Source of the DNA: Agrypnia vestita
Lineage: Eukaryota; Arthropoda; Insecta; Trichoptera; Phryganeidae
Assembly (NCBI GenBank): GCA_016648135.1
Contig: JADDOH010003988.1
Coordinates: 186,001 to 250,000 of the forward strand
Reading direction: 5' to 3'
Length of the DNA stretch: 64,000 bases
Part shown: piece by piece, positions 11,640-24,775 of the stretch
Layout: each line of letters opens with the position of its first letter
How positions within the stretch are numbered: position 1 is the first letter of the stretch
Program-made: the position numbers and the translations under genes
The notes under the pieces: generated by a model
Seen by the model: the letters and a program-made list of their open reading frames with translations, nothing else
What the model was told of the DNA's origin: nothing
The model's database searches: none

Positions 11640-14600
11640 AACCCACTCCTGGAATGCGAAAGAAGCGCTAATGACCGGAATTGATGAAACGGCGCGGCGT
11701 GATGTTAGTTAATCCGATTAAAGTAGAAATTGGTTAAGAAAATACAGAAATTAAACGACGGTATATTACTTTTGTTTGAAAAATAATATAGAGGTATAAT
11801 TACCAGCTGCAAAATCTATATGGGTATACTATTTCAAATATATCCCTTCAAATATATGGAAGTTTTCAATTTAAAACATATATACAACTATCTTAAATTT
11901 GATAATATGGAAGCCCTGGGTCATCGTATAAAAGTGTTCCATACACGTTTCTCATATAAATAGCTCCGTCTCTATTTCTATAAATAATTTATCTTAATTG
12001 AAAAATAATATCCTGATGCGCAAACATAATTTTCAAAATAAATTCAAGAAGTCTCCAAATTATTTCGTTAGATAACTTAAGTCTGTTTCCCAGAGACCGT
12101 GGTATCGCCATCTCGTGACGCATCCTCAGCGTGCGCTTTCGCCAAGTACGATTAATGATATCTGACAAAATGTACCTATAAATGGCTAAAAAATACATTT
12201 GTCGTAGTACAAATGTACGCCGCAACACATCTTAGATACGCAACCCATCAGCAACTCGAGTGCTGATCAAATTTGTCTTTTTTTGTCGACTGACACGGTG
12301 ACACGAATATAAACCGTTGAAGCTTCAAACAACTGTCAACATTAAATTTGGTGACATTACATGTAGGTAAGTCATTCAGGGGCACAGTTGGCAAGATTTC
12401 GGGCAGTTGAATAAGAGAAAGTTGAAGCTCTGAACTTTGTCCATACTGAACATTATACGACACATTATAACACAGGATACGAGATGTAGTCCGGGACGAA
12501 GAATAGAACACAGTTCTTATTTTCTTTTTTTACGTTCTCCCGCGAACCTCACCCGACACATATTATTATCTACTAACAGAAGTACCCCATTCGGTGTATT
12601 TTTTAATATAAGAGGTTTGGATTTCCAAAAATAATTTTTAAACGTCTTGCGAATGCAAAAACGACTATCAGCAATATAGAAGAACAATATAGAAGAGCAG
12701 GCGATCTATTGGGGCGCTACAGACTCTTTTGGGATAATCAGCGACAAAGGCAAATTTGATTGGTCATCATGAACAGCACAAGGCAGCGAAAGATGGAAGC
12801 GATTTTGGGCCCCCGACCCTCTGACGGTAAAGCGATGAAAATAATTATAATTATGTGATGTTGCAAAGTCAAGAAAAATAACCTAGCCTCATTAAATTAG
12901 CGTAAGAAAAAAATACAAAACATGCTTATAATAAAATAAACAACTAAAATATTGACTACAACTCTCATAATACGTTATTTTAATCAAATATTCATAATAA
13001 ACAGTAATTGTAACAAGTAGGTGGAAGAAGTACGAAATGGAAAAGATTTTACGGCCTATGTACTCTCTTTATTGACTTACAACTTTTAAATTCTTGCACG
13101 CTCAGTTTCAAATACAAACCATTTTTCTTAAAATATACGCGTGTTATTTATGAGCATACCTATCGAAAAAATATTTAAAGTAATGAATTTTATATCATAG
13201 TAGTGTACCAAATTAATTTAAATATTTTTATTGATTTATCATTGTTTATCAATTTCTCATTAAATTTCATATTTTTTCTTCAGTATACGAATTTTCTAGT
13301 CATGGTGGTTCATACAGACCAAAGATCACTCAATTATTATGACAGATTTATGTCTGCTTTTGTGAAAAATGATTTATTGAGATCTTATATACATCCTGTG
13401 GCGCGTAATTATTAGGATATTTACCATTTATAATTTCATTACTTTTACATTATACTGCACCTTCTTCACGATAATACATACATATTAGAAATGTACTAAA
13501 TATTATTATAATCTGTATTCACGAAAAAAACTACGAATTGGCATAGTATTCGCTAATACAAATACAAATAATGGTGATGGTAATACACAATACACATATA
13601 TATGAGGAATGCTAATAACTACAAGATAAGAAAATAATAAAATTATATTATTTATACAATTTACCATCGCTAAGTATTCAATATGTGTAACTATTTAGGT
13701 ACACAAATTTATCAATATATTAATAATTTATTATGTTGAATGTTTTATAACTTTACTGTACCTAGACGTTAAATTTTTATGTTGTAACATTGTATTTTAA
13801 TTTTGAAGTTAATATGACGAAGATTTTGACTGCACAGAAACAATTTCTTAAAATTAGTTAATGTTTTTAACCAAACGATTAAACTAAACGACGAGACTTA
13901 TTAAGCTGTAGTTAGTTACCTAGATTAGATAAATACATTATGTGTTTTCTGTTTATCACAACTTAAATAAAATAAAAAAATTATATAATTTATGAAAATA
14001 ATGATAGAGAATTGTTGATTAGAGATGGTCATTTTATTTTAAAAAATAAATATTTTTTTCATATCCATAAACGACCTACTTCTATTTTTATATATTATAT
14101 ATACAATAAGTAAATGTACTGATTTTAGTATTCGTATGATATTCTCGTCTAATTGAATGGATACGAATACAAATATATATAATTAGGCGAATATTCACCT
14201 AAACGAACTTAAAATACGGATATTCGAAACATCTCTAGTACCTGTATACAGTTAATATAAAACTTTCTTATATTATTCTATTGTTAACATACATTTAACT
14301 AACGAAACTATCAAGTGTCACATTTCAACCAAAAAGAAAATGGAAATATTAGCATGTCAACTTTCAAGCTTGAGAAAAGCATTTTTCTAACAAATCAATT
14401 TACATGGAGATTCGATATTCGTTACGGGCATGTTATCAATAGTGCAGTGCGTACCGAGATTGTGTACATTCATCTTAATTTTATTTCGATTAACAAAATT
14501 ATATCATGGTTGTTTTTAGAATATTTAATATATTATTTACTCTAAAATATTTAATATATTATTTACTATAATTATACTGCTTTTATATACATTCTTATGG

Positions 14601-14899
14601 AATTTTATGTCTCAATAATTTACAGCCTTGTCAATATGTGAATATTATTAGATTTGATTATGTAATATTCTTAGTATTACTTTTTAAATACAGGTGTAAG
14701 TTACATTAATATCACAGCTCAACAAAAAATATCTTTTGAACAATTTCAGGATATTTTGGAATTACAAAATAATTCTTATAAATGAAATTTATAAAAACTA
14801 AAGTTTTTTTTCAAATCAATTTGCTCTGGTACATGACATAATTCATATCTACTGTCCATTAACAAGGACTTGAATATGGAATTCTACCTGAATATATAT
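11640..14899. other. gene-free AT-rich DNA
   Basis: No gene is supportable. Short frames (for example 12248-12511 -, 13203-13415 + and 14315-14545 +) lack family resemblance and coding-like composition. At 14024-14237 'agagatggtca' faces 'gaaacatctct', possible short terminal inverted repeats of a MITE, but the evidence is weak. Confidence 0.5.
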
Positions 14900-15640
14900 T
14901 TTTTTAAGATAATAAAATAAAGCAAGATGTGTGGTAAAAATGACATGGGCTTTAAGAGAAAATATACTATTTGAATATACTATTGGTAATGATATGGTTA
15001 GGGATGTGGACGAAATACGGGACTTGGGATTGTTGCTAGACTCTAAAATGAATTTCAATCGGCACATTGATGCGATTGTCGGTAAAGCATTCAAAATGTC
15101 CGGCTTCATAATGCGTCTTGGCAAACCATTCAGGCAAATTAGTACATTTAGGAGACTACACATAATCTATTTTCGACCTCACCTTGAATTTTGTTCGACA
15201 ATATGGTTACCCATATATAAATTTAACATTAATAGAATCGAAATCGCTCAAAAAACATTTCTCAAGCATATTAACTACAAATTTAATTTGAATTTTAACT
15301 ATTTGGAGTCAATAAAATTTCATAAATTGGACACTAAAAAACAGGCGAATATTGTCAAATCAATCCTTCCTTTTCCAAATAATTCATAACCTCGGGGATT
15401 CTTCTGAAATTACCAGCTTGCTATCTTTCCACGTCCCATTCCGACCTAACAGACAGAAATACCTATTTTCCCTTCCAACTTATCATACCAACAATACGAA
15501 ATCCTCTCCCATTCCACACATATACTCGGATTATAATTACCTTTTGAATTCAATAGATATTTTTAGTACTAAATATGAAGAGTATCGTCATATGGTAAGG
15601 CAGATACTAGAAACTCATCGCCCTCCCTGACCATGTATAT
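14900..15640 (+). mobile_element. decayed LINE reverse transcriptase C-terminal half
   Basis: A 152-codon frame (14931-15389) carries 'VDEIRDLGLLLDSKMNFNRH' followed by 'KAFKMSGFIMR' and 'YFRPHLEFCSTIWLPIY'. This is the characteristic order of the thumb region of Jockey/CR1-type LINE reverse transcriptases (D-L-G-V-x-L-D ... L-G-F-I-x-R ... R-P-x-L-E-Y-x-S-x-I-W). A second frame (15352-15630), overlapping by about 38 bases, continues the same protein to a stop, so one frameshift separates them. The YADD part is missing upstream, indicating 5' truncation. Confidence 0.85.
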
Positions 15641-15756
15641 TATATACATTACCAACCCTTTTATGTTTATGTTAAAATTAAATTAGGAACAATCGGTTAA
15701 ACGAAACTGTAAAAAAAAATGTCTGTCATTCATATCAAATTGACTTATCTATAATT

Positions 15757-15981
15757 TATTTATTTATTTATTTATTTTATTTTGGGGAAAACTAACAGCA
15801 AAACAACAATCTTAAAAATATGAAATAATGGTTTTTAAAATTATACCAATTACAAATTTTCCACTGAATATAATAATTTACTTTAACTTACTTTAATAGC
15901 GAGTGGAGAGGGTGGAGGGGGATGTGGGACGAGAGTAGAAGGGAAGATATAATGTACGAATTAGTTTGGGTGCGGTAGTGT
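15757..15981 (-). repeat. truncated LINE 3' end, copy 1 of a 222-bp repeat
   Basis: From 'tttattttattttggggaaa' to 'ggtgcggtagtgtag' this segment is nearly identical to 34527-34752. Both copies diverge after 'gtagtgtag'. In - orientation the unit ends in an (AAAT)n-like tail, so it is read as the 3' end of a LINE whose other copy (34527-34930) keeps part of ORF2. High identity between the copies suggests fairly recent activity. Confidence 0.75.
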
Positions 15982-17099
15982 AGTAATTAAGGCATCCTTT
16001 AATTGTGGGAGACATTTAAGTATTTTTTCTGTATTTTGTCTTACCAAGCAATTATGTCTCCCTGTTGGATGATCAAATAAAATAAAATAAAATTTTAAAA
16101 AAAACACGGCTGTACAGGTACAGGTATGTATAGAGAACAACATTAACGGACCATCGGTTGATAGAGAAAAAAATCATTCTCCCACCACTCCATAATAAGC
16201 TAGAAATATGAACGATGTTGCTAAATTTTGTTATGGTATAACAAGACAAAAATCTTTATTAACCTCCAAATTACAAAAAATATTCAAGAATTCCAATTTC
16301 ACAAAATAAATGTGTTAAAGGTTACGTTTGGGTGTTAGTTGTCAAAAAATTTTTGAGTAACCAAGGGTATGAACTGGCGGAAAACACGCTCACACACTTT
16401 TGGTATTGATATAAACATAAAGGTACCCTTAGGTTCTTTCCTTTCCTTGACATCTCGGAGAAGTTACTGAAATCAAGGTGAAAGCTTCCACCAAATTTTA
16501 TTTTTAAAGGTGATGTATTAAGATGATATTTTGATGTATTTTATTATTTACACATTATTAAGATCAAAAATTAGTATTGAAATTGAATTTTATTTAAAAA
16601 TAGTTACGTCTGAACTTTATAACAAGCTTAATTATTAAAGAGCTTATTAAGAGGCACTTACAATCTTCCAAGTTTAGAAAATTAACAAATAAAAAATAAA
16701 TATAATAAAAGAATTGTTAACCCAAGGGATGGTAAATAAAATAAAAACCACATTTTTTTCCAATTGTATTGCACATCTAGTTATACTAATAGTCATAATT
16801 TTATGGGATGTTTTTAGCCGTAGATGTCATTTTTGGGTTTTAGTCTTTTCAGTTTTTGTTTATTTTAAGCTTGGTTTTTCTCTGTATCTAAGATTGTGAT
16901 AATATATCTATAGTTCAAAGAGTCAACAATAAAAATTATTTAATTACTAAAAAAAGCAAAACTATTATTTCCTTCAATCTTAATCTCAACTGCTCTGGAC
17001 ATTGTATTGTGATTTTTGTTGTTTACATTATATTTTTTACTGGTTACTCTTTATACTCTTTATTCCTTAATTTAATATTGTATTACATTTATAGTTTAT

Positions 17100-17800
17100 A
17101 GTTGTTTGATCTAGGACTCGTTGCTGACCCTTGGTGTACTTGTGGTCGGGTGGCTCAGACGGCGGAACATATCCTCTGGGATTGTGCGATTATGAATGAT
17201 GCAAAAGTAGATATGCTTGAAGGCTTGACTGGCTTTCGGATGAATGAAGGAGGACGACCATGTAACGATGTCCTCGTAATGAATGCGACGAACTTCGGAT
17301 GCTTCAGACAGTTCACTCGTGTGTGGGTGACTCGTTGGGAAATTCTGAGGGGTTCTAGTTAATTCTATGTTCTGTTCATGTTGTGTTAATATGTTGCTCC
17401 TGCACTGAGTGATTATCTGCCGGTCCTTTGCCTTCCTAGTCGGATATCACACTGTATTTTTTTATTTTCCCAACTACGGGGTTGTCAGTCTGACTTGAGC
17501 CATCCACTGCCGCCTCCTATGGGATTCGTCTTCTTTTAAAAAATATGTATCAATGTTGTTTGTACTTTTTCTTTACTTTGATTGCTTTTGCTTTGTTTTA
17601 TTGGTGTTCGTATTATTATTGTTATATATATATTTTTTTTTAATATTTTTCTGTTTATGGTGACATATCTGCTGTTAATGTATGTTAAGTTTATTGCTAA
17701 TAAAGACGCATCTATAGGTTGGGACAGTGAATGGCTTTGATCTAGCGGCCGTGCTGCTTTGCTACGGTTTTTACGACCGGTGCGGAGCAGCACGGTCCTG
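17100..17800 (+). mobile_element. LINE ORF2 C-terminal zinc-knuckle fragment, R1/I-like
   Basis: The frame at 17102-17362 has 'WCTCGRVAQTAEHILWDCAI', i.e. C-x-C-G ... Q-T-x-E-H-x-L-W-x-C. That is the Cys/His motif near the end of ORF2 in R1- and I-type non-LTR retrotransposons. It is followed by a stop and an untranslated stretch containing a GC-rich imperfect hairpin near 17745-17795 ('gccgtgctgct' against 'agcagcacgg'). The fragment is heavily 5'-truncated: upstream sequence is AT-rich and not related. Clade is inferred from the motif only. Confidence 0.7.
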
Positions 17801-18521
17801 CTTGTTAGTAGAAAAAAATGTCAACCTGGAGACGATTGAGTAGGACCGATATGGAAGCTTTTGCTCTTAAAACGGTCCTGGGTAAGCAGTGGGTACCATT
17901 CACTGTATTACATTTAATAACAAAAAGTAATGAATACTTATCTACACATGTATGAAACATGGTTGTATAGATGCTAAAAACAGTGAACCGGTATTAAGAA
18001 ATATGGAATGATACCACTGCATTCCGACAAGGTGATGGTATTTATTATGTACGAGTATCGCTTTTTATTTTCAAAATTCATGAAAATTTTCGTTTACACT
18101 ATTTTATCTACCATGAAGTGATATCACATGCTGTGTATCATTTGAAAAGATACCTTTTTTTTACTTCGGAACGTACTGCAATTTTTAAACATATTTTTAG
18201 GGTTTGAATATCCGATCCATTACTAGTGAGACATTCATTTATGTAGAGATGAATTTACGGAGCAAATATTTTATATGAAACCAGCCATTTTAATGTCTGT
18301 TTAAATGAAGTAATGAGTTAATCACTTAATTAATAATATGTACACATTAAGATGAGTGTTCGCCCATACCTCGTGCTGAATATTCATAGCCAAGTCTGAA
18401 AACAACAAACTGATGCAATAATTGCGGCGGAGGATCTAATTAATTCCGAGAATATTGATAAAGCACAGCCAGCGGCCTGGTGCAATGGTGCCCTTGTTTT
18501 GTAATACCCGTTGTAATCAAT

Positions 18522-18540
18522 AATGAACTTAAAGTTCATT
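18522..18540. promoter_or_regulatory. palindrome: everted AGTTCA half-sites spaced by 3
   Basis: A perfect 19-base palindrome (AATGAACTT, A, AAGTTCATT). It contains TGAACT-3-AGTTCA, an everted pair of half-sites like those bound by some nuclear receptors. It sits in a locally GC-richer block. The regulatory reading is inference; chance is possible for a 19-mer in 64 kb. Confidence 0.25.
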
Positions 18541-19054
18541 GTTATATTACACAAACTAAAATGGTTTCCAATTGCACTTAATCACCCGGTGGACCTCGTT
18601 ACAATAAACCAAATACAACTTATTATGTATATTGATTCTATTGTTTTAAAATGAGACAATCAATGATGATTAAATCTAGCTGAGCCGACATAGTAAAACG
18701 CATTTCTTCAATTAAAATTGAATAAATCACGAAAGAGTAAGTACCCTCGTAATTATTATTGTGGGCGATATTCATACAACCAGTTAAACGTGCAGAATGT
18801 ATAATATTTTGATCGAGAAATATTAGTTTATTCATCGAAAAAATATTTGGTTACGACCGGGATATGAATCGGGAACTTATCCTTTCCAGGGTGATACCAA
18901 TTTTTCCACAGTAGCCATCTATGATCACGAAAAATTTAAGACCTATACCTAAACAAACACCTCTGTAAATGAACGTCTACGAGTATGAATCTATTTTTAA
19001 GTAGCTATCAAACTTTATATTGCAATGATTAATATTGATTTTTTTGTATATATT

Positions 19055-19176
19055 TGCCGGTTGTATCGTTCATAACATCGATTTTTGCGTTCTCCACCAA
19101 TCAAACGATCCGTTTCCGTAAAAATCTATGCTTTAAACGAACTTTTATTTTCATCCAACTTGATACAACCGAGCCT
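19055..19176. mobile_element. foldback MITE, family B copy 1
   Basis: The ends 'ggttgtatcgttc' (about 19059) and 'tgatacaacc' (about 19161) are inverted repeats. The core 'ctccaccaatcaaacgatc' is flanked by 'gatttttgcg' and 'cgtaaaaatc', again inverted. The same core and outer arm recur at 28285-28380, and a diverged core at 53930-53985. The repeated palindromic architecture supports a short non-autonomous DNA transposon. Confidence 0.7.
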
Positions 19177-20339
19177 AACAGATTCATCTAATTTTTTTTA
19201 ATATCTTATAACTCAACGATCAGTACGCTGAAGTTGTACGTATCTACATATATGTATATACATATGTTTTCAAAAAAAGTAATGAAACCAAATATATATC
19301 TCGTAATATTCCTATCACAAATATTATCGTATTATTTTTATTTTTATATTTTGAAAGATAAATATTTATTTTTGTTTATTCCAAAGATTATAGTTTTATA
19401 TTTATTATATTGTAAGATTTATATTATAAGATTACCCACAGCTCACGCTTCAATGAACTAAATGCACGCGCCTGATAGAGTCAAGCATTTTTAAAAAAAT
19501 GCAGTTAAATAATAAAATATTTGATGATGATTATGGTTTTATAAAAAAATTTAAACAAATACAGTCTTAAAAAGAAAGCACCTATGTATCGTATTAATGA
19601 AAATCTAACACCGATAAGCATTGCATTGTTCTATTAAGTTCTATTCCATTCTAGATCCGAATTCCAACTGCTACAACCATTGCCTAATTTCTCACACTAA
19701 ATCATAAGGAATAAAATATCCGATTTATTCGATTTATATTGTATCAAAACTCTGGTGCGTTCATGGTATCACCGTAGGAACGCGCACGCATTGGCTGAAT
19801 CGTAGACTATTTCTTCTAAATTAGTTTATAGTAAACAAAATCTGTTATATACATTTTTATCAACAACATCGGAAAAATGAAAGGCGTCTAGAAATCAACA
19901 CCTTTAGCGTTCACCGACAGTTACGATTTGTTTTTTTTCTTATTTTTGTATTATAAAAATAGGTTAAACATCACGTAAACCTTCTTATTATTAATAAAAA
20001 GAAAACGCTTTGTATAAACCCACTATTTATTGAATTATTATATACGTGTTTCGGGGCCAATGATTCGTTCATCAGGAAACAACATGCAGTAAAAATTAAA
20101 ATTGGAAGTGTAGACATTAACAAAAACAAAAAATAAATATAAGGTTGTCCCCGAAACATGTTGACAATTCAATTAATAGTGATTTTGTACCAAAAAATTT
20201 CTTTTAATAAATATTTATATAAATAATGTTGCCCCGAAGTTATTTTCTTGTTGTTGAAGAACTTCTTCCTATTGTTCAAACATGCTATTAAAAAAAATGT
20301 AGAACTGACATAGTGAGTTCAAGACATCGCGATGATGAA

Positions 20340-20740
20340 AGTTCCCCGTTGGCATGGCTGGATCGATTAATATCGAGACAATACCATCTTGCGCAACGAC
20401 CTCACTCGCCTTGACTGAATTTTCGCGGGGCGTCGGGAAAATTATGGAAAATCGTATTAATAATAAAGCACTAATTGATGCAGATTGCGGCACCGGCGCG
20501 GCGCGGCCCGCCCCGAGAACGATCCTCGCCCACGCGCCGCTCTCGGCCCTCGGCGTTACAACAATCTCATTATAGAACTTCTTTTCAATCATCTCGTTAA
20601 TTACGCCCGCGATTGGCGTCTCTATCGGCGCGCCTCCTCTTCAGTCCCGGGCAGTCCTGGCCCACTCCGCCGACAGCTAAACCTGCGAGAGACGACCACA
20701 AATCACTCGCGATATTCACTCCACCTGTACGATACAAGGC
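20340..20740. other. unexplained GC-rich island
   Basis: About 400 bases of high GC in AT-rich DNA. Overlapping short frames are open on both strands and none is recognisable. It contains 'ctcgttaattacgcc', similar to 'ctcgttaattctgg' in the 10.3-kb island, and 'taatattgatcgatcc'-like palindromic AT cores at its left edge. I consider a conserved cis-regulatory element more likely than a gene, but this is inference. Confidence 0.35.
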
Positions 20741-21369
20741 TCTATTCCTATTGAGTTGTTTATTGTTAATGAATGCGTATCGATCAATAGTCTGATTGGA
20801 CCTCACTTCACTCAGAGTCCGTAAAGAAGCCAGGTCACAGGGGTCATGCCTATTTTGAGGAGTACAATGCAGAATTCATCACCACCCACGTCATTAAAAA
20901 TAAGTACCTACCATTACTAAGTAATATTACCCCTACTTTCATAAATTTGGAATTTCTTTATTTTCAATTCCCTTCCCCTCTCATCCATTAAACCCTCAAA
21001 TCAACTTAAGAATCCCTCACAATCTATCTAATAATCCGTCAAATCAAAAAAGTGCTGGTGTCTCATACTCTCCTGTATGAAAGTTCCTACCCCGACGTGA
21101 TTTTTCGACTTATTTTATCCTTGCCGGTTCTACCTATAACGTAACTTCGGAGTATTACTGTATTATATCATTTTGGTGTAGATTTAAATAAAAACTTTTT
21201 TTTCCATTTTTATCCTACAATACACATTCAAGGTTCTGCACTCTGCCCACTGGACACTTGTTCTGATCCGTCTCTGCAGCCCAAAAGTTGGGGAAAGAAA
21301 CAGCTGCAGAAGAAGAAAAGAAAGAAACGCACTCTGAGTGTCGAGTTTAAAAAAAATAGCAATTATTCA

Positions 21370-21744
21370 TCTATACCTATAAAACTCAATGTCTGTCTGT
21401 CTGTCTGTTCTCTATACAAATCCACACCGTTTGTCCGATTCGATTCAAATTTTACATACTTATGCCTTAGGACCCGGCGGGTAACATAGGCAACATTTCC
21501 TCCCTATTCTTATACTCCTTCCCCTCCCCCTGACATATTTTCGATGCAAATCTGTACCGTTCGACCAATCGGACTCAAATTTTGGAAACTTATTGCTTAG
21601 GACCCGGTGGTTAGCATTGGTTACGTTTCCCCCAATTCTTTTACCCTTCCCTCTATCCCTGATGTATTTTCGATGCAAATCTATAACGTTCGAATCCAAA
21701 CTTTGTTTTCCCTCACAAATTCATTTTAAACTTAACACAGCTAG
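21370..21744 (+). mobile_element. non-autonomous Helitron-like element, copy 1
   Basis: It begins TC ('tctatacctataaaactcaa', preceded by A), continues into a short (TCTG)n run, and ends 'aacacagctag' followed by T. A 5' TC, a 3' CTAG and insertion between A and T are the structural signature of Helitrons. The body has internally repeated units ('ctataacgtt'/'ctgtaccgtt ... gattcaaat'-like blocks). No Rep/helicase coding is present, so it could move only with enzymes supplied in trans. Confidence 0.75.
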
Positions 21745-23742
21745 TAATTTATAAAATAAATTAATATTGCATTAATAAGTTACTTTTTGTTGCTGTGTCG
21801 CAAAAACTTACATTAAAAAAACGTTCATATTCTCTTTATAAAGTATTGAATTTCAAAAGCATAGGGATTTTATGTGAAAAGTTCTTCGGAAAAAATTAGT
21901 ATAAGTAAAATTAAGTATAGTATAGTTAAGTAAAATTATTAGCTTTCTTTGATCTAAGAAGGAAAAAGAATTAAAACTTATCTCCCAGGTTAACTAGAGT
22001 CCTCTTATTATTATTCACGTGCAAAGATGTTTCAGATACATGTAAGGGGCTAAAAAATATAAGCTTTATTGTATTATCTCTTCACGTGAATGTAAACAAA
22101 GAAAACATTTCCACAGTACTTACCTACACATACTACGTAATTAATCTTATGTAACCAATCCTGAGTTTGGAAAATGCGGTTTTAGGTATATCGAACAATA
22201 CTCAGCAATACCTGGACACAATATCTTCTGGCAGATATATTTTAATGTTTTATTTTTATAGAGAATAGAAATGCGACAAGAATTATCTTCAAGATCTCCC
22301 ACTACAAAACATCATAGTATTGCCATTACTAGTTTATTGTATTAAAATATACAAAGACGGTTTATTTAAAATTACATTTCTACAGGCTTTTCACGAAACG
22401 ATTCAAATTATTCAGTGACATTTTGTCGGTTATAAGCGAAAAGTTGTTGACAGACATTTTTGCCAAATAGAGTTTTTGATTGAAAAGTGTAATTTTCAAC
22501 CTAATTTGAATGTATTAGATTTTCTTACATTATTTTTATGTTTTATTACAATAGTGACGTAATTGTAGAATACAAATCGATTGTACATGAAAATGTAACA
22601 TTTTATTTATAAACGACCAAAAAAATTACAGTACCTATATATAAGGTATTATACATAAACGCAAAATTAAAGTGAGCAGGTAACTTTTGATTTATCATAA
22701 AATAATGATAATGCAATAAGCCGCCGACTCTTAACCGAAAAAGTTTATATAATATTTTTATCTAGTTAAATGAAAATAAGTTCACGGGAAACGCCCTTGT
22801 CCAACACTAGAGAGTTGCTCAATTCATTCCAAATCTGAGGAATACTTTTAAGAGCGTACTAAAATGCAACGCCGGATTTTTTATCATAATTTGAATCAGA
22901 GAATTACGTTCAATCATACTCACAACCTGATATTAAATATAGATTTAAAAAATCGAGACTATCCATCGGAAATGAGAGTAAGTCTGTGGATCGGTATTAT
23001 TTATAAGGATCGTAGTTGCGCGCGCCTCGTCTACCGGATTTACCCTGACAGCCATAAATCATTTTGTCTTTGATGACCTACTGTGGGATGCAGCCGAGCA
23101 CCGCTTTAAAGGCCCCGCGCGAAATTAGAGAAAGGGGAACAGTTGCTACAATTAAACTCGGTATTAGGTGTATATTTACGATGTTCTTAATAATTATTCG
23201 GTTCGACGAACATATCACACAGATTCTTACCATTGTTAATTGAAATTTGTAGCGCTCCAGTAGCACCCACAGTTTCAACGGATGAACATACGACAGGCGC
23301 GAGGCGGAAACGAAACACCACGTGTGAAGCCTACATTTTTATTAATTTTCTTGTCAAAAATGCCGGGTCTAGTAATCGTTATTTTTCTAGCTCAACCAGC
23401 ACAACAAAAGAATAATAATTTCGAAGATATACTTGTATTTTCGCGAAATACCTTCTAAAACGTATTACATAATGTAACGTACTACACAATGCCACTGAGG
23501 CGATTATCAAAAAGAAACGTAAATCTTTAATCAATGTTTAGAGCAATAAATAAGTAGTTTATTTTTTATTTGCAAACATGAAAACATATATCACTTTTTG
23601 ATTAATGCCGCTACCCATCTTTCAAACATAAAAATTTAATATTATTACGTAGCTGTTAAAATTAGGATTGAAAACTTAAACAAATCTGAAAATCGCTATC
23701 GCTTCGATATGTTATTTGGACACAACATTGCGGACGAAGAAA
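21745..23742. other. gene-free DNA
   Basis: AT-rich, no gene. A small GC-richer patch at 22985-23130 and another around 23245-23330 have short frames on both strands without recognisable similarity. Confidence 0.5.
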
Positions 23743-23990
23743 TCTATACCTATAAACTCAATGCCTGTCTATCAGTTCTCTATAAAAATCTACATCGTTT
23801 GACCGATCTGAACCAAACTTTGCATACTTATTCTTTAGAACCCGGCAGGTACATAGGTGACATTTCCCCCCTCCAACCCACCCCCTCTCCCTGATACATA
23901 TTATATACAATTCTACACCTTTTAGGGTTCACCGCCACTATCCATATGGGCTCCATATGGATAATGGTGGTTTTGCATTTAACGCCACAA
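23743..23990 (+). mobile_element. Helitron-like 5' end (copy 2, truncated) joined to a palindrome
   Basis: The first 150 bases ('tctatacctataaactcaat' onward) match the 5' part of the Helitron-like family and are preceded by A. No CTAG end is present, so the 3' half is lost. It runs into 'gccactatccatatgg' / 'ccatatggataatggtgg', a short palindrome also found as part of the 85-nt hairpin at 55336-55420. Confidence 0.65.
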
Positions 23991-24298
23991 ACACAAGGTA
24001 TAAAAGCAAAGGCAGCACAATCCAAAAAATTTTAAAAATGTTTTGAATGCAGTCACCGAGGATTACTGATTTAAAACGTACTAAGTTCTAGATTTTAAGT
24101 ATCTAACCCTTCCAAAATCATGTTTCCTATAATGTATATATGTTTCTTATAAAATTTCGAATTCAGTAAATTATAAATTAATAATCATCGATGACTGCAT
24201 TAAATTTTTTGTTGAATATTTTGGATGCGTTTGCTTTTATACCCCACATATACATACATATGCTCGAGCGATCTTATTTCTACTATTGATTGATTAAT

Positions 24299-24775
24299 TA
24301 AATAACTTTGTTTTGACCGCTTGGAGTAACTCTACGTCTACCGTTTTCGATACTGCTGTTATCTTTGTCAGGACAGACGCATACTAACTATCCATTACTT
24401 ATTCTAGCAAACAAATCAACAAATGACAAGCGGACACCGAAATGGGGAATATATCAAGTAACGGGCTATTCATAAAATTTATCTGGTTATTGATTATATT
24501 GGGTTTAGTGTTCAGGCATTTTTTGATTTCTAGTATTTCCAAGTTATCTTATCTAAGGCCTCTATTATTTACATGTAAAATCTTGATTTCTTTTTTAAGC
24601 GTGTGGCCTGTTTCTAAAAGATGGTTCGAGAATTCAGAAAAGTAATTGTTAATAGTTATGGTTGCTAGAATAAGTAATGGATAGTTAGTATGCGTCCGTC
24701 TTTACGAAGATACAGTGGTATCGAAACCGGTAGACATAGAGTTACTCCAAGGGGTCAATACAAAGTTATTTACCT
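24299..24775. mobile_element. foldback element with ~110-bp inverted arms
   Basis: The left arm (24299-24410, 'aaataactttgttttgacc' to 'ttattctagcaa') is the imperfect reverse complement of the right arm (24662-24775, 'ttgctagaataagtaatgg' to 'caaagttattt'). About 250 bp of unrelated DNA lie between. An open frame at 24442-24645 in the spacer is hydrophobic but unrecognised. Long arms with a non-coding core fit a foldback or MITE element; the superfamily is not determined. Confidence 0.8.

Larger units (their letters stand above)
17801..21369. other. gene-free DNA with islands and small repeats
   Basis: No gene. It contains a likely tRNA-derived SINE scrap on the - strand at about 18850-18925 ('gattcatatcccggtcgtaa' resembles a tRNA T-arm), a mixed GC block at 18360-18600 with a palindrome, a foldback MITE at 19055-19176, and a GC-rich island at 20340-20740. 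The rest is AT-rich. Confidence 0.45.

Noticed and set aside
14024..14237. MITE with AGAGATG/CATCTCT ends
   Set aside because: Inverted ends of only 7-8 bases in AT-rich DNA and no clear duplication; too weak to list as an element.
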